Assembly (NCBI GenBank): GCA_944325515.1
Contig: CALVAO010000004.1
Span: forward strand, 62,001 to 126,000
Direction of reading: 5' to 3'
From: Candidatus Gastranaerophilales bacterium
GTDB taxonomy: Bacteria; Cyanobacteriota; Vampirovibrionia; Gastranaerophilales; Gastranaerophilaceae
Length of the DNA stretch: 64,000 nucleotides
Shown here: piece after piece, positions 9,904 to 18,259 of the stretch
How positions within the stretch are numbered: position 1 is the stretch's first letter
How the letters are laid out: each line of letters begins with the position of its first letter
The notes under the pieces: generated by a model
The model's database searches: none
Told to the model about the DNA's origin: nothing
What the model saw: only the letters and a program-made list of their open reading frames with translations
Position numbers and translations under genes: made by a program

Positions 9904-11235
9904 TTATGCAATTTCAGCTCTGGTCTTTTGAGAAATATCCGCAGTTTTGTTTTGCGGAAGATGGATTAATTCTGCTTGATTATCCAACTCATCCTGTTTT
10001 TCAACCATTTCTTTTGTTACTGTAAATTTAGTTAAATCATGCGTTGTAGGAATGTCATACATAACATCCAGCATTAATTCTTCTACAATAGAGCGCAATG
10101 CTCTTGCACCTGTTTTTCTCTTTAATGCTTTTTGAGCTATTAAATCAAGAGCATCCGGTTCAAATTCTAAATCAACACCATCCATTTCAAGCAAACACTT
10201 ATATTGTTTAATAATAGCATTTTTAGGCTCGGTTAGAATCATTTTTAAAGTCTTTTCATCTAATGCATCTAAGACAGCATAAACAGGAATACGACCGATA
10301 AATTCAGGTATTAAACCAAATTTCAACAAATCTTCCGGCTGCAGCTTTTTAAGCATTCTGGAAGCAGCTTGCTCTTTTTCAGCCTGCGTAGGTGCAGATT
10401 TTCCAAAACCTATAGAAGAACCGTCTTTTACACGGTGCTCAATTATCTTATCCAAATCTACGAAGGCTCCGCCAACGATAAACAATATATTGCTTGTATC
10501 AATCTGTATCATTTCCTGCTGCGGATGTTTCCTGCCGCCTTGCGGAGGTACATTTGAAATAGTACCTTCTATAAGCTTTAATAAAGCCTGCTGTACACCT
10601 TCGCCTGATACGTCACGCGTTATAGAAGTATTTTCAGATTTACGGGCGATTTTATCAATTTCATCAATATATATAATGCCTTTTTCAGCTTTTTTCGCAT
10701 CATAATCTGCATTCTGATAAAGTCTCAAAAGAATATTTTCAACATCATCACCTACATAGCCTGCTTCTGTAAGAGTTGTAGCATCTGCAACTGCAAACGG
10801 TACATCAAGCATTTTTGCCAGTGTTTGTGCGAGTAAAGTCTTACCGCTTCCAGTAGGACCGACAAGAAGAATATTTGACTTTTGGATTTCTACTCCGTTA
10901 GTATCTTCTTTCTGATTGTGTTTTAATCTTTTATAATGATTGTAAACAGCTACCGAAAGGACTTTTTTTGCGTCATCCTGTCCGACAATATGCTGATCCA
11001 GATATGCCTTTATCTCATGAGGTTTTGGAATTGGTTTATCCTCAATGTCCTCATGTGATTTTTCCGATTTATCCGAACCTTTTTCTTTTGCTTCAAAAAA
11101 TTCTTCATCTAGAATTTCATTGCAAAGTTCAACGCATTCATCACAAATGAACACATCCGGACCTGCTATCAATTTCTTTACCTGGTCTTGAGTTTTTCCG
11201 CAAAAAGAACATTTTAATCTGTCGTTTGATGACAT
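9904..11235 (-). CDS. clpX: ATP-dependent protease ATPase subunit ClpX
   Basis: 443 residues. N-terminal C4 zinc finger (Cys9, Cys12, Cys31, Cys34), Walker A GPTGSGKT, pore loop GYVGDD, Walker [11 protein letters not shown], sensor and RKH-type loops, and a C-terminal small domain with EFIGRIPV and TGARALRSI. It unfolds substrates and feeds them to ClpP. Preceded on the same strand by clpP, 11 bp away; the two form the standard clpP-clpX unit. Confidence 0.98.
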   Translation of the reverse strand: MSSNDRLKCSFCGKTQDQVKKLIAGPDVFICDECVELCNEILDEEFFEAKEKGSDKSEKSHEDIEDKPIPKPHEIKAYLDQHIVGQDDAKKVLSVAVYNHYKRLKHNQKEDTNGVEIQKSNILLVGPTGSGKTLLAQTLAKMLDVPFAVADATTLTEAGYVGDDVENILLRLYQNADYDAKKAEKGIIYIDEIDKIARKSENTSITRDVSGEGVQQALLKLIEGTISNVPPQGGRKHPQQEMIQIDTSNILFIVGGAFVDLDKIIEHRVKDGSSIGFGKSAPTQAEKEQAASRMLKKLQPEDLLKFGLIPEFIGRIPVYAVLDALDEKTLKMILTEPKNAIIKQYKCLLEMDGVDLEFEPDALDLIAQKALKRKTGARALRSIVEELMLDVMYDIPTTHDLTKFTVTKEMVEKQDELDNQAELIHLPQNKTADISQKTRAEIA

Positions 11236-11246
11236 ATTATCTCCTG

Positions 11247-11834
11247 TTACATATTATCTTTTGTAATAACTTTATCAATCATTCCATATTCAAGAGCTTC
11301 TTGAGGTGTCATGATATAATCTCTGTCTGTGTCTTTTTCTATTTTCTTGATAGATTGACCTGTATTAGAAGCCATAATCTCATTCAAAGTTTTCTTAATT
11401 CTTAAGATTTCTTGAGCTTGAATTTCAATATCAGTTGCCTGCCCCTGTGCTCCGCCTAATGGCTGGTGAATAAGCACTCTTGAATGGGGGAGAGCCATTC
11501 TTTTACCTTTTGCGCCGGAACAAAGCAAGAAAGCGCCCATTGAAGCTGCTTGACCTAAGCAAATAGTACAAACATCTGCTCTTATGTGCTGCATTGTATC
11601 ATATATTGCCAGACCTGCAGTAACACTACCACCGGGAGAGTTTATATAAAGCATAATGTCTTTTTCCGGATTTTCACTGTCAAGCAGCAACAATTGAGCA
11701 ACGATTAAGTTTGCTACCATATCGTCTACCGGTGTTCCTAAAAAGATAATTCTTTCTCTAAGTAATCTTGAGAAGATATCAAAAGAACGTTCTCCTCTGC
11801 TTGATTGTTCAATTACTACAGGTACGAAACTCAT
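11247..11834 (-). CDS. clpP: ClpP protease proteolytic subunit (copy 1)
   Basis: 195 residues. Serine protease triad Ser98 (GQAASMGAF), His123 (VLIHQP) and Asp172 (DRDYIM), numbered almost as in well-studied ClpPs. No propeptide extension. Operon with clpX. A second, closely related ClpP is encoded at 24951-25559. Confidence 0.97.
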   Translation of the reverse strand: MSFVPVVIEQSSRGERSFDIFSRLLRERIIFLGTPVDDMVANLIVAQLLLLDSENPEKDIMLYINSPGGSVTAGLAIYDTMQHIRADVCTICLGQAASMGAFLLCSGAKGKRMALPHSRVLIHQPLGGAQGQATDIEIQAQEILRIKKTLNEIMASNTGQSIKKIEKDTDRDYIMTPQEALEYGMIDKVITKDNM

Positions 11835-11868
11835 ATTTTATTTTCCTTTCTTATTTATAGACAATAAC

Positions 11869-11896
11869 ATTATACATTACATCAATTAATTCACAA
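11869..11896 (-). promoter_or_regulatory. Sigma-70 promoter of clpP-clpX
   Basis: On the minus strand, TTGTGA (11891-11896) and TATAAT (11869-11874) with a 16-bp spacer, 35 bp upstream of the clpP ATG. Confidence 0.6.
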
Positions 11897-11965
11897 ATAA
11901 TTAATTTGTATGAAAGTATATTGGGTCATAAGTATTATAACACATAAAAAAATTATAACTACATA

Positions 11966-11994
11966 TTGACACAAAAATATCATACATTTAGAAT
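11966..11994 (+). promoter_or_regulatory. Sigma-70 promoter of the 65-aa gene
   Basis: TTGACA (11966-11971), 17-bp spacer, TAGAAT (11989-11994). A near-consensus promoter; it shows that translation does not start at the in-frame codon within it but at 12020. Confidence 0.7.
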
Positions 11995-12019
11995 AGACAA
12001 GTACTTAGAGGGGATATTT

Positions 12020-12217
12020 ATGCGTATAAATTTTACAAATTTAAGGTTTAACACTTGTAACACAGCTGCCAAAACGAAGAATACACTTAAACAAAATTAT
12101 AACGCAACAATCAATAGACCGGATAAGAAGGAACAAATTTATATTTCCGGACTGCTGGGAATGCTAATTAGCTGTGTTACAGCAAGTGCATCTATTTCGT
12201 CCAAGAAAGAAGAATAA
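12020..12217 (+). CDS. Small hypothetical protein (65 aa)
   Basis: Starts at an ATG 6-7 bases after AGAGGGG and just downstream of a near-consensus promoter, so it is expressed. Begins MRINFTNLRFN, resembling other lineage-specific proteins here (see 13809, 48310, 61750). A hydrophobic stretch near residues 43-57 (ISGLLGMLISCVTASASI) could be a membrane helix. Followed by a terminator hairpin. Function unknown. Confidence 0.7.
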   Translation: MRINFTNLRFNTCNTAAKTKNTLKQNYNATINRPDKKEQIYISGLLGMLISCVTASASISSKKEE

Positions 12218-12238
12218 AATTCCAAGCTAATCATAAAT

Positions 12239-12265
12239 AAAAGCGGTTGAAATTCAACCGCTTTT
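12239..12265. terminator. Bidirectional terminator
   Basis: Perfect 12-bp stem, AAAAGCGGTTGA (12239-12250) with its complement at 12254-12265, three-base loop, A/T tracts on both sides. Serves the plus-strand 65-aa gene and the minus-strand rubredoxin. Confidence 0.88.
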
Positions 12266-12267
12266 AT

Positions 12268-12426
12268 TTATTCTGCTTCAAACATATCTTTGCCTACAGA
12301 GCAAAGCGGGCAAACCCAATCTGCCGGCAAATCTTCAAATGCTGTTCCCGGCTGTATCCCGTTATCCGGATCTCCTGCTGCCGGATCATACACATAGTGG
12401 CACACTGTACATACATACTTTTGCAT
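12268..12426 (-). CDS. Rubredoxin
   Basis: 52-residue iron protein. Two CxxC knuckles, [12 protein letters not shown] (Cys6, Cys9) and [10 protein letters not shown] (Cys39, Cys42), form the Fe(Cys)4 site; the central [11 protein letters not shown] segment is typical. The ATG at 12426 follows GGAGG. It lies 50 bp downstream of a flavodiiron gene on the same strand, and rubredoxins are the usual electron donors to those enzymes. Confidence 0.96.
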   Translation of the reverse strand: MQKYVCTVCHYVYDPAAGDPDNGIQPGTAFEDLPADWVCPLCSVGKDMFEAE

Positions 12427-12476
12427 AACTAGTCCTCCATTTTGATTAATCTGTTAACATCCATATTCTATTAATA

Positions 12477-13682
12477 CTATAAATTTAAAGATTTTACTAT
12501 TGTATTTACAACATTATCCAATTCGACAATCTGCTCTTCTTTTAGAGTAGACCTTATACAGATGCTATCATCTAATATCTCTGCTCCCTTAAGCTTTTCA
12601 AGAATTTCTCTTATCTGTGAACCGCAGGAAGGCGCCCAGCTTCCGTTTTGAATAATCACATATTTTCTGTTCTGCAGATTATGTGAACTCAATATGTGCA
12701 GGAAAGTTTCCATAGATTCAAATATTCCAGCATTATAAGTAGTGGTTGCAATTACAATGTGCGAATACCTGAAAGCCTCTGATAATACAAAGGAAGGATG
12801 CGTAATTGAAACATCAAACATTTTTATATTTTTTACACCCTTATCAGCAATTTTAGCCGCCAGAAGATTTACAGCACTTTCAGTCCCGCCGTAAACAGAA
12901 GAGTATGCTATAAGAACCCCATTTTCTTCCGGTTCATATTTAGACCATTTGTCATACTTATTAATAAACAAATCTATATTTTTTCTTATAATTACTCCAT
13001 GCAGAGGACAAAGCATTTTTATATCAAGTCCAGCAGCTTTTTTAAGAAGCATTTGTACTTGAAGTCCGTATTTTCCTACAATATTGGTATAGTACCGTCT
13101 TGCTTCATCTAAATAATCTCTCTCCCAACGAACTTCATCATCATATAAATTACCATTAACCGCACCAAAAGAACCAAAGGCATCTGCTGAAAATAAAATT
13201 TTGTCGGTTTTGTCGTAAGTTACCATAACTTCCGGCCAGTGAACCATCGGAGCCATAATGAATTGAAATTCATGCTTTCCGGTATTGAGAGTATCGCCCT
13301 CTTTAACAACAATAACACGTGAATCTATATCAAAATTAAAAAATTGTTTAATCATGCTTACAGTTTTTTGAGTGCAGACAATTTTAACATCCGGATGCGA
13401 TTTTACAACTTCTTCCAATAATGCACAGTGATCCGGCTCCATGTGCTGAACTGCTATATAATCTAAATGTCTTCCATTCAGTGCCGCATTAAGATTTTCA
13501 TAAAACTGCTCTGCACATACTCTATCAACAGTATCAAACAATATTGTTTTATCATCCTTAACAAGATATGAATTATATGACATGCCATCCTTAACCGGAT
13601 ATGCACTTTCAAATAGCGAAAGTTTTCTGTCTGAACACCCTATATAAAACAAATCATTACTAATTTTTCTTATATTATGCAT
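12477..13682 (-). CDS. Flavodiiron protein (oxygen/NO reductase, FprA-like)
   Basis: 401 residues: an N-terminal metallo-beta-lactamase-like diiron domain and a C-terminal flavodoxin domain. Diiron ligands are visible: His80-x-Glu82-x-Asp84-His85 (HMEPDH), His in APMVHWPE, Asp in FSADAFG, and His in CPLHG. The FMN-binding loop is YSSVYGGTES. The family reduces O2 to water (or NO to N2O) using rubredoxin, and the downstream rubredoxin gene supports this. It indicates oxygen protection in an anaerobe. Confidence 0.95.
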   Translation of the reverse strand: MHNIRKISNDLFYIGCSDRKLSLFESAYPVKDGMSYNSYLVKDDKTILFDTVDRVCAEQFYENLNAALNGRHLDYIAVQHMEPDHCALLEEVVKSHPDVKIVCTQKTVSMIKQFFNFDIDSRVIVVKEGDTLNTGKHEFQFIMAPMVHWPEVMVTYDKTDKILFSADAFGSFGAVNGNLYDDEVRWERDYLDEARRYYTNIVGKYGLQVQMLLKKAAGLDIKMLCPLHGVIIRKNIDLFINKYDKWSKYEPEENGVLIAYSSVYGGTESAVNLLAAKIADKGVKNIKMFDVSITHPSFVLSEAFRYSHIVIATTTYNAGIFESMETFLHILSSHNLQNRKYVIIQNGSWAPSCGSQIREILEKLKGAEILDDSICIRSTLKEEQIVELDNVVNTIVKSLNL

Positions 13683-13808
13683 TTCATACTCCTATTAAAA
13701 ATTTCATTATATATTATAACTTAAACAAAATAATAACTTTTAAAAATAAAATAGCAGACATAGCAAATTATATTTTTAGCAGTTTTTATAAATACAGAGG
13801 TTTATAAA

Positions 13809-14360
13809 ATGATAATAAATAAAATTAATTATGCAACTAACTATAAAAATATTTTTCCTAAAAAAGCTATCATAGGAACTATGATTGCAGGAAGTCTGCT
13901 TGGAGGAACACTTACATCCTGTAAAAACAATAATGCGGGAGTTTTAAATAAAGAAAAAATTGAATATGTATCTAACCAACAACCCGCTACAACCATCAAG
14001 ATTCACCCTGCACAAAAAGAAGCATCTATTACTAACCTTAAATTTATATCAGAAAAAGATTCTCCATTAAGAAATATTGGGAAAAGACTCAGTACCGGTC
14101 TTCTGGGAGGTCTGCTTGGAGGTTTAATAGGAGCTTTCAGAACAAATAAAACTTTTTTAACCAAAGCTTCTCAATGCGCAGCAGTAGGAGCCGCTGCAGG
14201 GGTATTATTCCCCGGACTCACACTAACCAGCATTGTAACACTTCTCTCCATTATTACAGGCGGTGCTGCCGGCACCATGCTGTCCGGCGGGAATGAAAAA
14301 GTTGGAAAAGTCGTCGCTGCGCTATTTGGTATTCTTGCAGCAGCAGCTTGTATTTTTTAA
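13809..14360 (+). CDS. Glycine-rich putative lipoprotein
   Basis: 183 residues, unknown family. Begins MIINKINYATNYKN, then a basic-hydrophobic segment ending in a lipobox-like LTSC (Cys38), so it may be a lipoprotein, though 17 residues precede the usual signal start. The C-terminal half (about 95-183) is glycine/alanine rich with small-residue zippers (LLGGLLGGLIGAF, AAVGAAAGVLFPG, ITGGAAGTML), consistent with membrane-inserting helices. AGAGG upstream of ATG supports expression. Confidence 0.65.
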   Translation: MIINKINYATNYKNIFPKKAIIGTMIAGSLLGGTLTSCKNNNAGVLNKEKIEYVSNQQPATTIKIHPAQKEASITNLKFISEKDSPLRNIGKRLSTGLLGGLLGGLIGAFRTNKTFLTKASQCAAVGAAAGVLFPGLTLTSIVTLLSIITGGAAGTMLSGGNEKVGKVVAALFGILAAAACIF

Positions 14361-14366
14361 TCTTAT

Positions 14367-14903
14367 TTATGTATTAATATAACCTATGTACGGCAGATTG
14401 CGATAATACCCGTCATAATCTAAGCCATAGCCTACAAGGAATTTATCATCAACTTCAAATGCATAATAATCTGGATCAATATTGACTTCCCGTTTTATCT
14501 TTTTATCCAGAAGTGAACAAAATTTTAATGATTTTGTCTTGAAATTATGACTTATAAAATCCATAAGAAATTTTGCAGTATGCCCTGTATCGATAATATC
14601 TTCAATAATTAAAACATTTTTTCCGTTCAAATCCGGAAGTGCTATATCAACCGCATTAACTTTGCCTGTAGATGTAAAACCGGATCCATAGCTGGAAAGT
14701 CTTATAAATTCCATTTTTAAAGGCATCTTTAATGATTTTGAAAGATCTGTCATAAACATTACGGCACCTTTTAGAACACATATAAGGTAAAGCTCTTCAC
14801 CCAAATACTCTTTATTTAAAATATCTGCTAATTTTTTTATTTCTTCCTGCAGTTTATCCTTATCAATGAACAAATTTAAATCATTTTCGGTTATCATTTT
14901 CAT
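14367..14903 (-). CDS. hpt: Hypoxanthine phosphoribosyltransferase
   Basis: 178 residues. Salvages hypoxanthine or guanine to IMP/GMP. The PRPP loop is VLIIEDIIDTGHT, with the conserved LKGAVMF near the N-terminus and the base-binding KFLVGYGLDYDG near the end. The ATG at 14903 is chosen because it overlaps the tilS stop as ATGA and has GAGG upstream; longer in-frame starts run into tilS. The tilS-hpt order is common in bacteria. Confidence 0.94.
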   Translation of the reverse strand: MKMITENDLNLFIDKDKLQEEIKKLADILNKEYLGEELYLICVLKGAVMFMTDLSKSLKMPLKMEFIRLSSYGSGFTSTGKVNAVDIALPDLNGKNVLIIEDIIDTGHTAKFLMDFISHNFKTKSLKFCSLLDKKIKREVNIDPDYYAFEVDDKFLVGYGLDYDGYYRNLPYIGYINT

Positions 14904-16249
14904 TTCTGCCTCATTTCTATAACATGAGTTGGTTTTACTTTTACACATATATTATTACTCAAGCCGACGCCTGTAACCCATAAAACTTCTTTGTCATCAC
15001 ACAATAACGGAATATTATTTCTATTATGGCGCGGAACTCCTTTAGCATTTAAATATTTTTTCAATTTCATAGAGCCTTTCATGCCCAGAGGTGTTATTTT
15101 ATCACCATCATGTCTTGTTCTAAGAAGTAACGGGAATTCTACATGCGACAAATCTACATAAGCAAAATTCGCTGTTGCATCGGGGAATACAAACAGTTTA
15201 TCTTCTACATACGGCTTTATAATAAAAATCTTATTACCATATTTATATTCACCTTCTCCGGTAATTGAACACTCCTTTGTCTGAGATTCATCTTTTTTAT
15301 CAATCGACGGAATGATTTCTATAGTCTTATCATCAGCATAAAGCCACACAGCTGACGCTAGTGATTTAGTACTTCCGTTCTTTTGTGCTATGTTGTTTTC
15401 TACAAACTCATATAACTCCGATATCTTTTTATAATCATAATCTAGAGTTAAAACCTGCATCAATTCATATAATATTCTTAATTTTACAGGTTTTGAAAGA
15501 ATTTTATATTCTTTAGATAAAATTTTATTACCATTAAATATACGCGGTCTTATTGTCTGTAGATATTCTTCAATAATTTCGTTGTCATTAACCGCATTTA
15601 CGGATAGTGTATTAAGTGCGTCTTTCACATTTTCGTTAATCTTTTCCAGAGCAGGAATAACATTAAGTCTAATGTAATTTCTTTGATATGCCGTATTAGA
15701 ATTTGAAGAATCATTATTTGGGCTTAAATTATTTTTATTGCAGTATTCCACAATTTCAGAACGCTTTGTTTTCAATAAGGGGCGGTAAAAATATTTACGT
15801 TTCTCGGAAATACCCTTTAATCCTATAATACCTGTGCCTTTTATAATTCTATAAAGAACCGTTTCAGCATTATCATCTTTGTTATGCGCTGTAAACACTG
15901 CATCTGCATCAAATTCTTCATACGCTTCTTCAAAAAACTCATATCTTGCTATTCTGGCATCATTTTCTGTTTTTTTTAGATTTTGGGGCGCATTTTGAGT
16001 ATAAAACTCAAAACCTTTTGATGCAGCAAATAGTCTGCACACCTCCTGCTCTCTTAAAGATTCTTCACCTCTCCAATTGTGATTGTAATGTGCAGCAATA
16101 ACCGTCATCTCAGCAAAATCCGGCTGCTGTTTTACTTTTGATAAAATATCTAGAAGACACATGGAATCATATCCGCCGGAGAATCCTACAATAATGGTTT
16201 TATCCTGCAGGTCGTATTTCCTTAAAAACTCCGTAATTCTATCTATCAT
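14900..16249 (-). CDS. tilS: tRNA(Ile)-lysidine synthase
   Basis: 449 residues. The N-terminal PP-loop ATPase motif is FSGGYDSM (SGGxDS), followed by the family segments AAHYNHNWRG, TAHNKDDNAETVLYRI and KYFYRPLL. The C-terminal TilS domain contains GDKITPLGMKGSMKLKKYL. It modifies cytidine 34 of the CAU anticodon to lysidine so that AUA is read as isoleucine. Start and stop overlap the neighbours as ATGA. Confidence 0.95.
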   Translation of the reverse strand: MIDRITEFLRKYDLQDKTIIVGFSGGYDSMCLLDILSKVKQQPDFAEMTVIAAHYNHNWRGEESLREQEVCRLFAASKGFEFYTQNAPQNLKKTENDARIARYEFFEEAYEEFDADAVFTAHNKDDNAETVLYRIIKGTGIIGLKGISEKRKYFYRPLLKTKRSEIVEYCNKNNLSPNNDSSNSNTAYQRNYIRLNVIPALEKINENVKDALNTLSVNAVNDNEIIEEYLQTIRPRIFNGNKILSKEYKILSKPVKLRILYELMQVLTLDYDYKKISELYEFVENNIAQKNGSTKSLASAVWLYADDKTIEIIPSIDKKDESQTKECSITGEGEYKYGNKIFIIKPYVEDKLFVFPDATANFAYVDLSHVEFPLLLRTRHDGDKITPLGMKGSMKLKKYLNAKGVPRHNRNNIPLLCDDKEVLWVTGVGLSNNICVKVKPTHVIEMRQK

Positions 16250-17583
16250 TTTATACCTTGAACACCATGTCTAATCTCAACAGCATCTACACCTAACTGG
16301 TCTAGTGCTTTCATCGCAAGAGAATCCGGCTCTTCAATTATAGCAAGCAGCAAATCTACAGCCTCAATTTTCTGCTTATTAGCCTTTTTAGCTGATAGCC
16401 AGGCTTTTTCTAAGACGCGCTTTGCTCTGCTTGTAAAAGTTATTTCTTTATCAAAATATTCATTCCCGTATCCTACAAGATTTTCTACCACAAGTCTTGC
16501 ATCTTTCAAGTTTATCTCTAAATCGCAGAGCACTTCATATGCTACACTTGTACCTTCCGCAATAATTCCAAGAAGAAACATTTCTGTTCCTACAATATTA
16601 CGTCCTATTCTTCTGGCTTCTTCTTTTGCCAGTTTCATTATAGTAAGCGTTTCCGGCATCTGTTTTTCAATTGGTTTGAGAATATCCTCAGAAAGTTTTT
16701 CGCTGTTTACATTTAAAGACTTAATAATCTCATAGGCTAGCCCCTTTTTTGTCTTTAAAAGACTTAAAACAATATGTTCCGGTGTAATTACAGAAGAACC
16801 AAGCTCTTTTGCAGTTTGCAGAGCGGAGTTCATCATTAAAAAAGCATTAGGAGTAAAAATAATTTTTTTATCTTCGTATTCTGCTTGCCTTGATTGTTGT
16901 TCAGAAAGTTTTTGTTCAAAATTTTCGGCATTAAGTCCATATTTCTCCATAGTATTTAAAAGCTCAGAATCATTTCCTTCTAATATAGAAGCCATAATTT
17001 GTTCAGTTCCGAGAATTTCATAGCCTGCTGCAGAGAGTTTTGAAACAGCTCTGTCAAACACATCTGCAAGTTCATCTCCTTCATAAACAGCTTCAAGATC
17101 GTTCTTTTTATCTTCTACTTCTTCAACTTCCGGATGTTCAAGACGCCTTATTTTTCGCTGTACCAATTTTGTCAGAATATCACGCGCATTATATACATCA
17201 AAATTAAAATGCTTAAGAATTTCTTGTATATTGTGGCTTTTATCAGTTATTACAGATAAAAAAATGTGTTCAAAAAGAATATTTGTATTTCCGGATTTAC
17301 TTGCTAGATCAAGAGTTCTTTTTAAAATATCTTTAAAAGAGTGGCTAAAAGGAATATTATCATATTTTTTACCACTTTTTATTATGTATTTATCTACCTC
17401 ACTCTGCATTTTATCAGAAGTTACTCCATACATTCTGAATAATTTTAGAGAAACTCCTTTTGCTTCATTTACAAGAGCAAGGAGCAGATGCTCCGGCACG
17501 ACTTCACTGCAGCAATACTCTTTAGCAAGCCTTTGTGCTTCGCAAACTACATTAACAGCTCTTTCCGTAAATCTTTCAAACAA
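16246..17583 (-). CDS. Stand-alone multi-Clp_N repeat protein without ATPase
   Basis: 445 residues made of about six Clp_N-type four-helix modules (near 1-70, 78-145, 173-240, 245-310, 312-375, 380-445). Module signatures include FTERAVNVVCEAQRLAKE with VVPEHLLLALV, NTNILFEHIFLSVI, SSVITPEHIVLSLLK, and KQKIEAVDLLLAIIEE. No Walker A or B motif is present, so it is not a ClpC or ClpB ATPase. Known Clp_N domains bind substrates or adaptors, so a role as adaptor, inhibitor or scaffold for Clp proteases is possible. The start is TTG with GGGAGAG upstream. It sits between DUF1292 and tilS in the operon. Confidence 0.85.
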   Translation of the reverse strand: MFERFTERAVNVVCEAQRLAKEYCCSEVVPEHLLLALVNEAKGVSLKLFRMYGVTSDKMQSEVDKYIIKSGKKYDNIPFSHSFKDILKRTLDLASKSGNTNILFEHIFLSVITDKSHNIQEILKHFNFDVYNARDILTKLVQRKIRRLEHPEVEEVEDKKNDLEAVYEGDELADVFDRAVSKLSAAGYEILGTEQIMASILEGNDSELLNTMEKYGLNAENFEQKLSEQQSRQAEYEDKKIIFTPNAFLMMNSALQTAKELGSSVITPEHIVLSLLKTKKGLAYEIIKSLNVNSEKLSEDILKPIEKQMPETLTIMKLAKEEARRIGRNIVGTEMFLLGIIAEGTSVAYEVLCDLEINLKDARLVVENLVGYGNEYFDKEITFTSRAKRVLEKAWLSAKKANKQKIEAVDLLLAIIEEPDSLAMKALDQLGVDAVEIRHGVQGIK

Positions 17584-17585
17584 AA

Positions 17586-17864
17586 CTACTCTCCCTCTTC
17601 TTCAAGCGATTCTATATATTCGCAGACTCGCTTGAATTCATTTTCGTCTTCTATATTCTGGAAGTAGCAGTCATCGCCATCTTCAATATACTCCATTACA
17701 ATAACTTCTGCAGAACTATCATCACTTTCCTCTTCCAACGGCAGCAATAATGTATAAGTCTTATCTTCAAAATCAATAATATCAAAAACTTCACATTTTA
17801 TAATCTGTCCGTTTTCATTATAAATCTCTACATAATTTTGTTCAGTATCTTCGCTCATAATCAT
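17586..17864 (-). CDS. DUF1292 family protein
   Basis: 92-residue acidic protein of the DUF1292 (YrzB-like) family, with NGQIIKCEVFDIIDFEDKTY and YTLLLPLEEE as typical segments. In many bacteria this family is encoded next to ruvX, as here. The ATG at 17864 overlaps the ruvX stop as ATGA. Function unknown. Confidence 0.85.
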   Translation of the reverse strand: MIMSEDTEQNYVEIYNENGQIIKCEVFDIIDFEDKTYTLLLPLEEESDDSSAEVIVMEYIEDGDDCYFQNIEDENEFKRVCEYIESLEEEGE

Positions 17865-18259
17865 TTCCCTAAATATTGTTCCAGTATAACACAGGCACTT
17901 TCAATATCAACAAGTCCTTTATTTTTTGAAAAATTAACTTTCCTTGCTTTTAGCCTTTCTTCAGCTTCTTCTGAAGTTAACCTTTCATCTTCTAATATTA
18001 TATCAAAACCAACAATTTTTTGTGAAAAATTTATACAATCTTGAGCTTGTGCACCTATTGAACCGTCCATATTCACCGGAACCCCGATTACAATTATTTC
18101 GACCCTGTTTTCTTTTGCAATCTTTATAATTTCTTCAATAGCCTTTTCTTCAGGCTTACGCTGAATACAAGAATGCGGCACTGCTATAACATGAAGAAAA
18201 TCGCTTAGTGCAACCCCTATACGCTTTGTTCCGACATCAAGTGCCATTATTTTATGCAT
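17861..18259 (-). CDS. ruvX: RuvX/YqgF pre-16S rRNA nuclease
   Basis: 132 residues of the RNase H-like YqgF family, which processes the 5' end of 16S rRNA. The conserved N-terminal acidic motif is ALDVGTKRIGVALSD, with VIGVPVNMDGSIGAQA and DERLTSEEAEERL downstream. The ATG at 18259 is chosen, with AGGTGG about 8 bases upstream; it overlaps the end of the preceding gene. Confidence 0.93.
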   Translation of the reverse strand: MHKIMALDVGTKRIGVALSDFLHVIAVPHSCIQRKPEEKAIEEIIKIAKENRVEIIVIGVPVNMDGSIGAQAQDCINFSQKIVGFDIILEDERLTSEEAEERLKARKVNFSKNKGLVDIESACVILEQYLGK

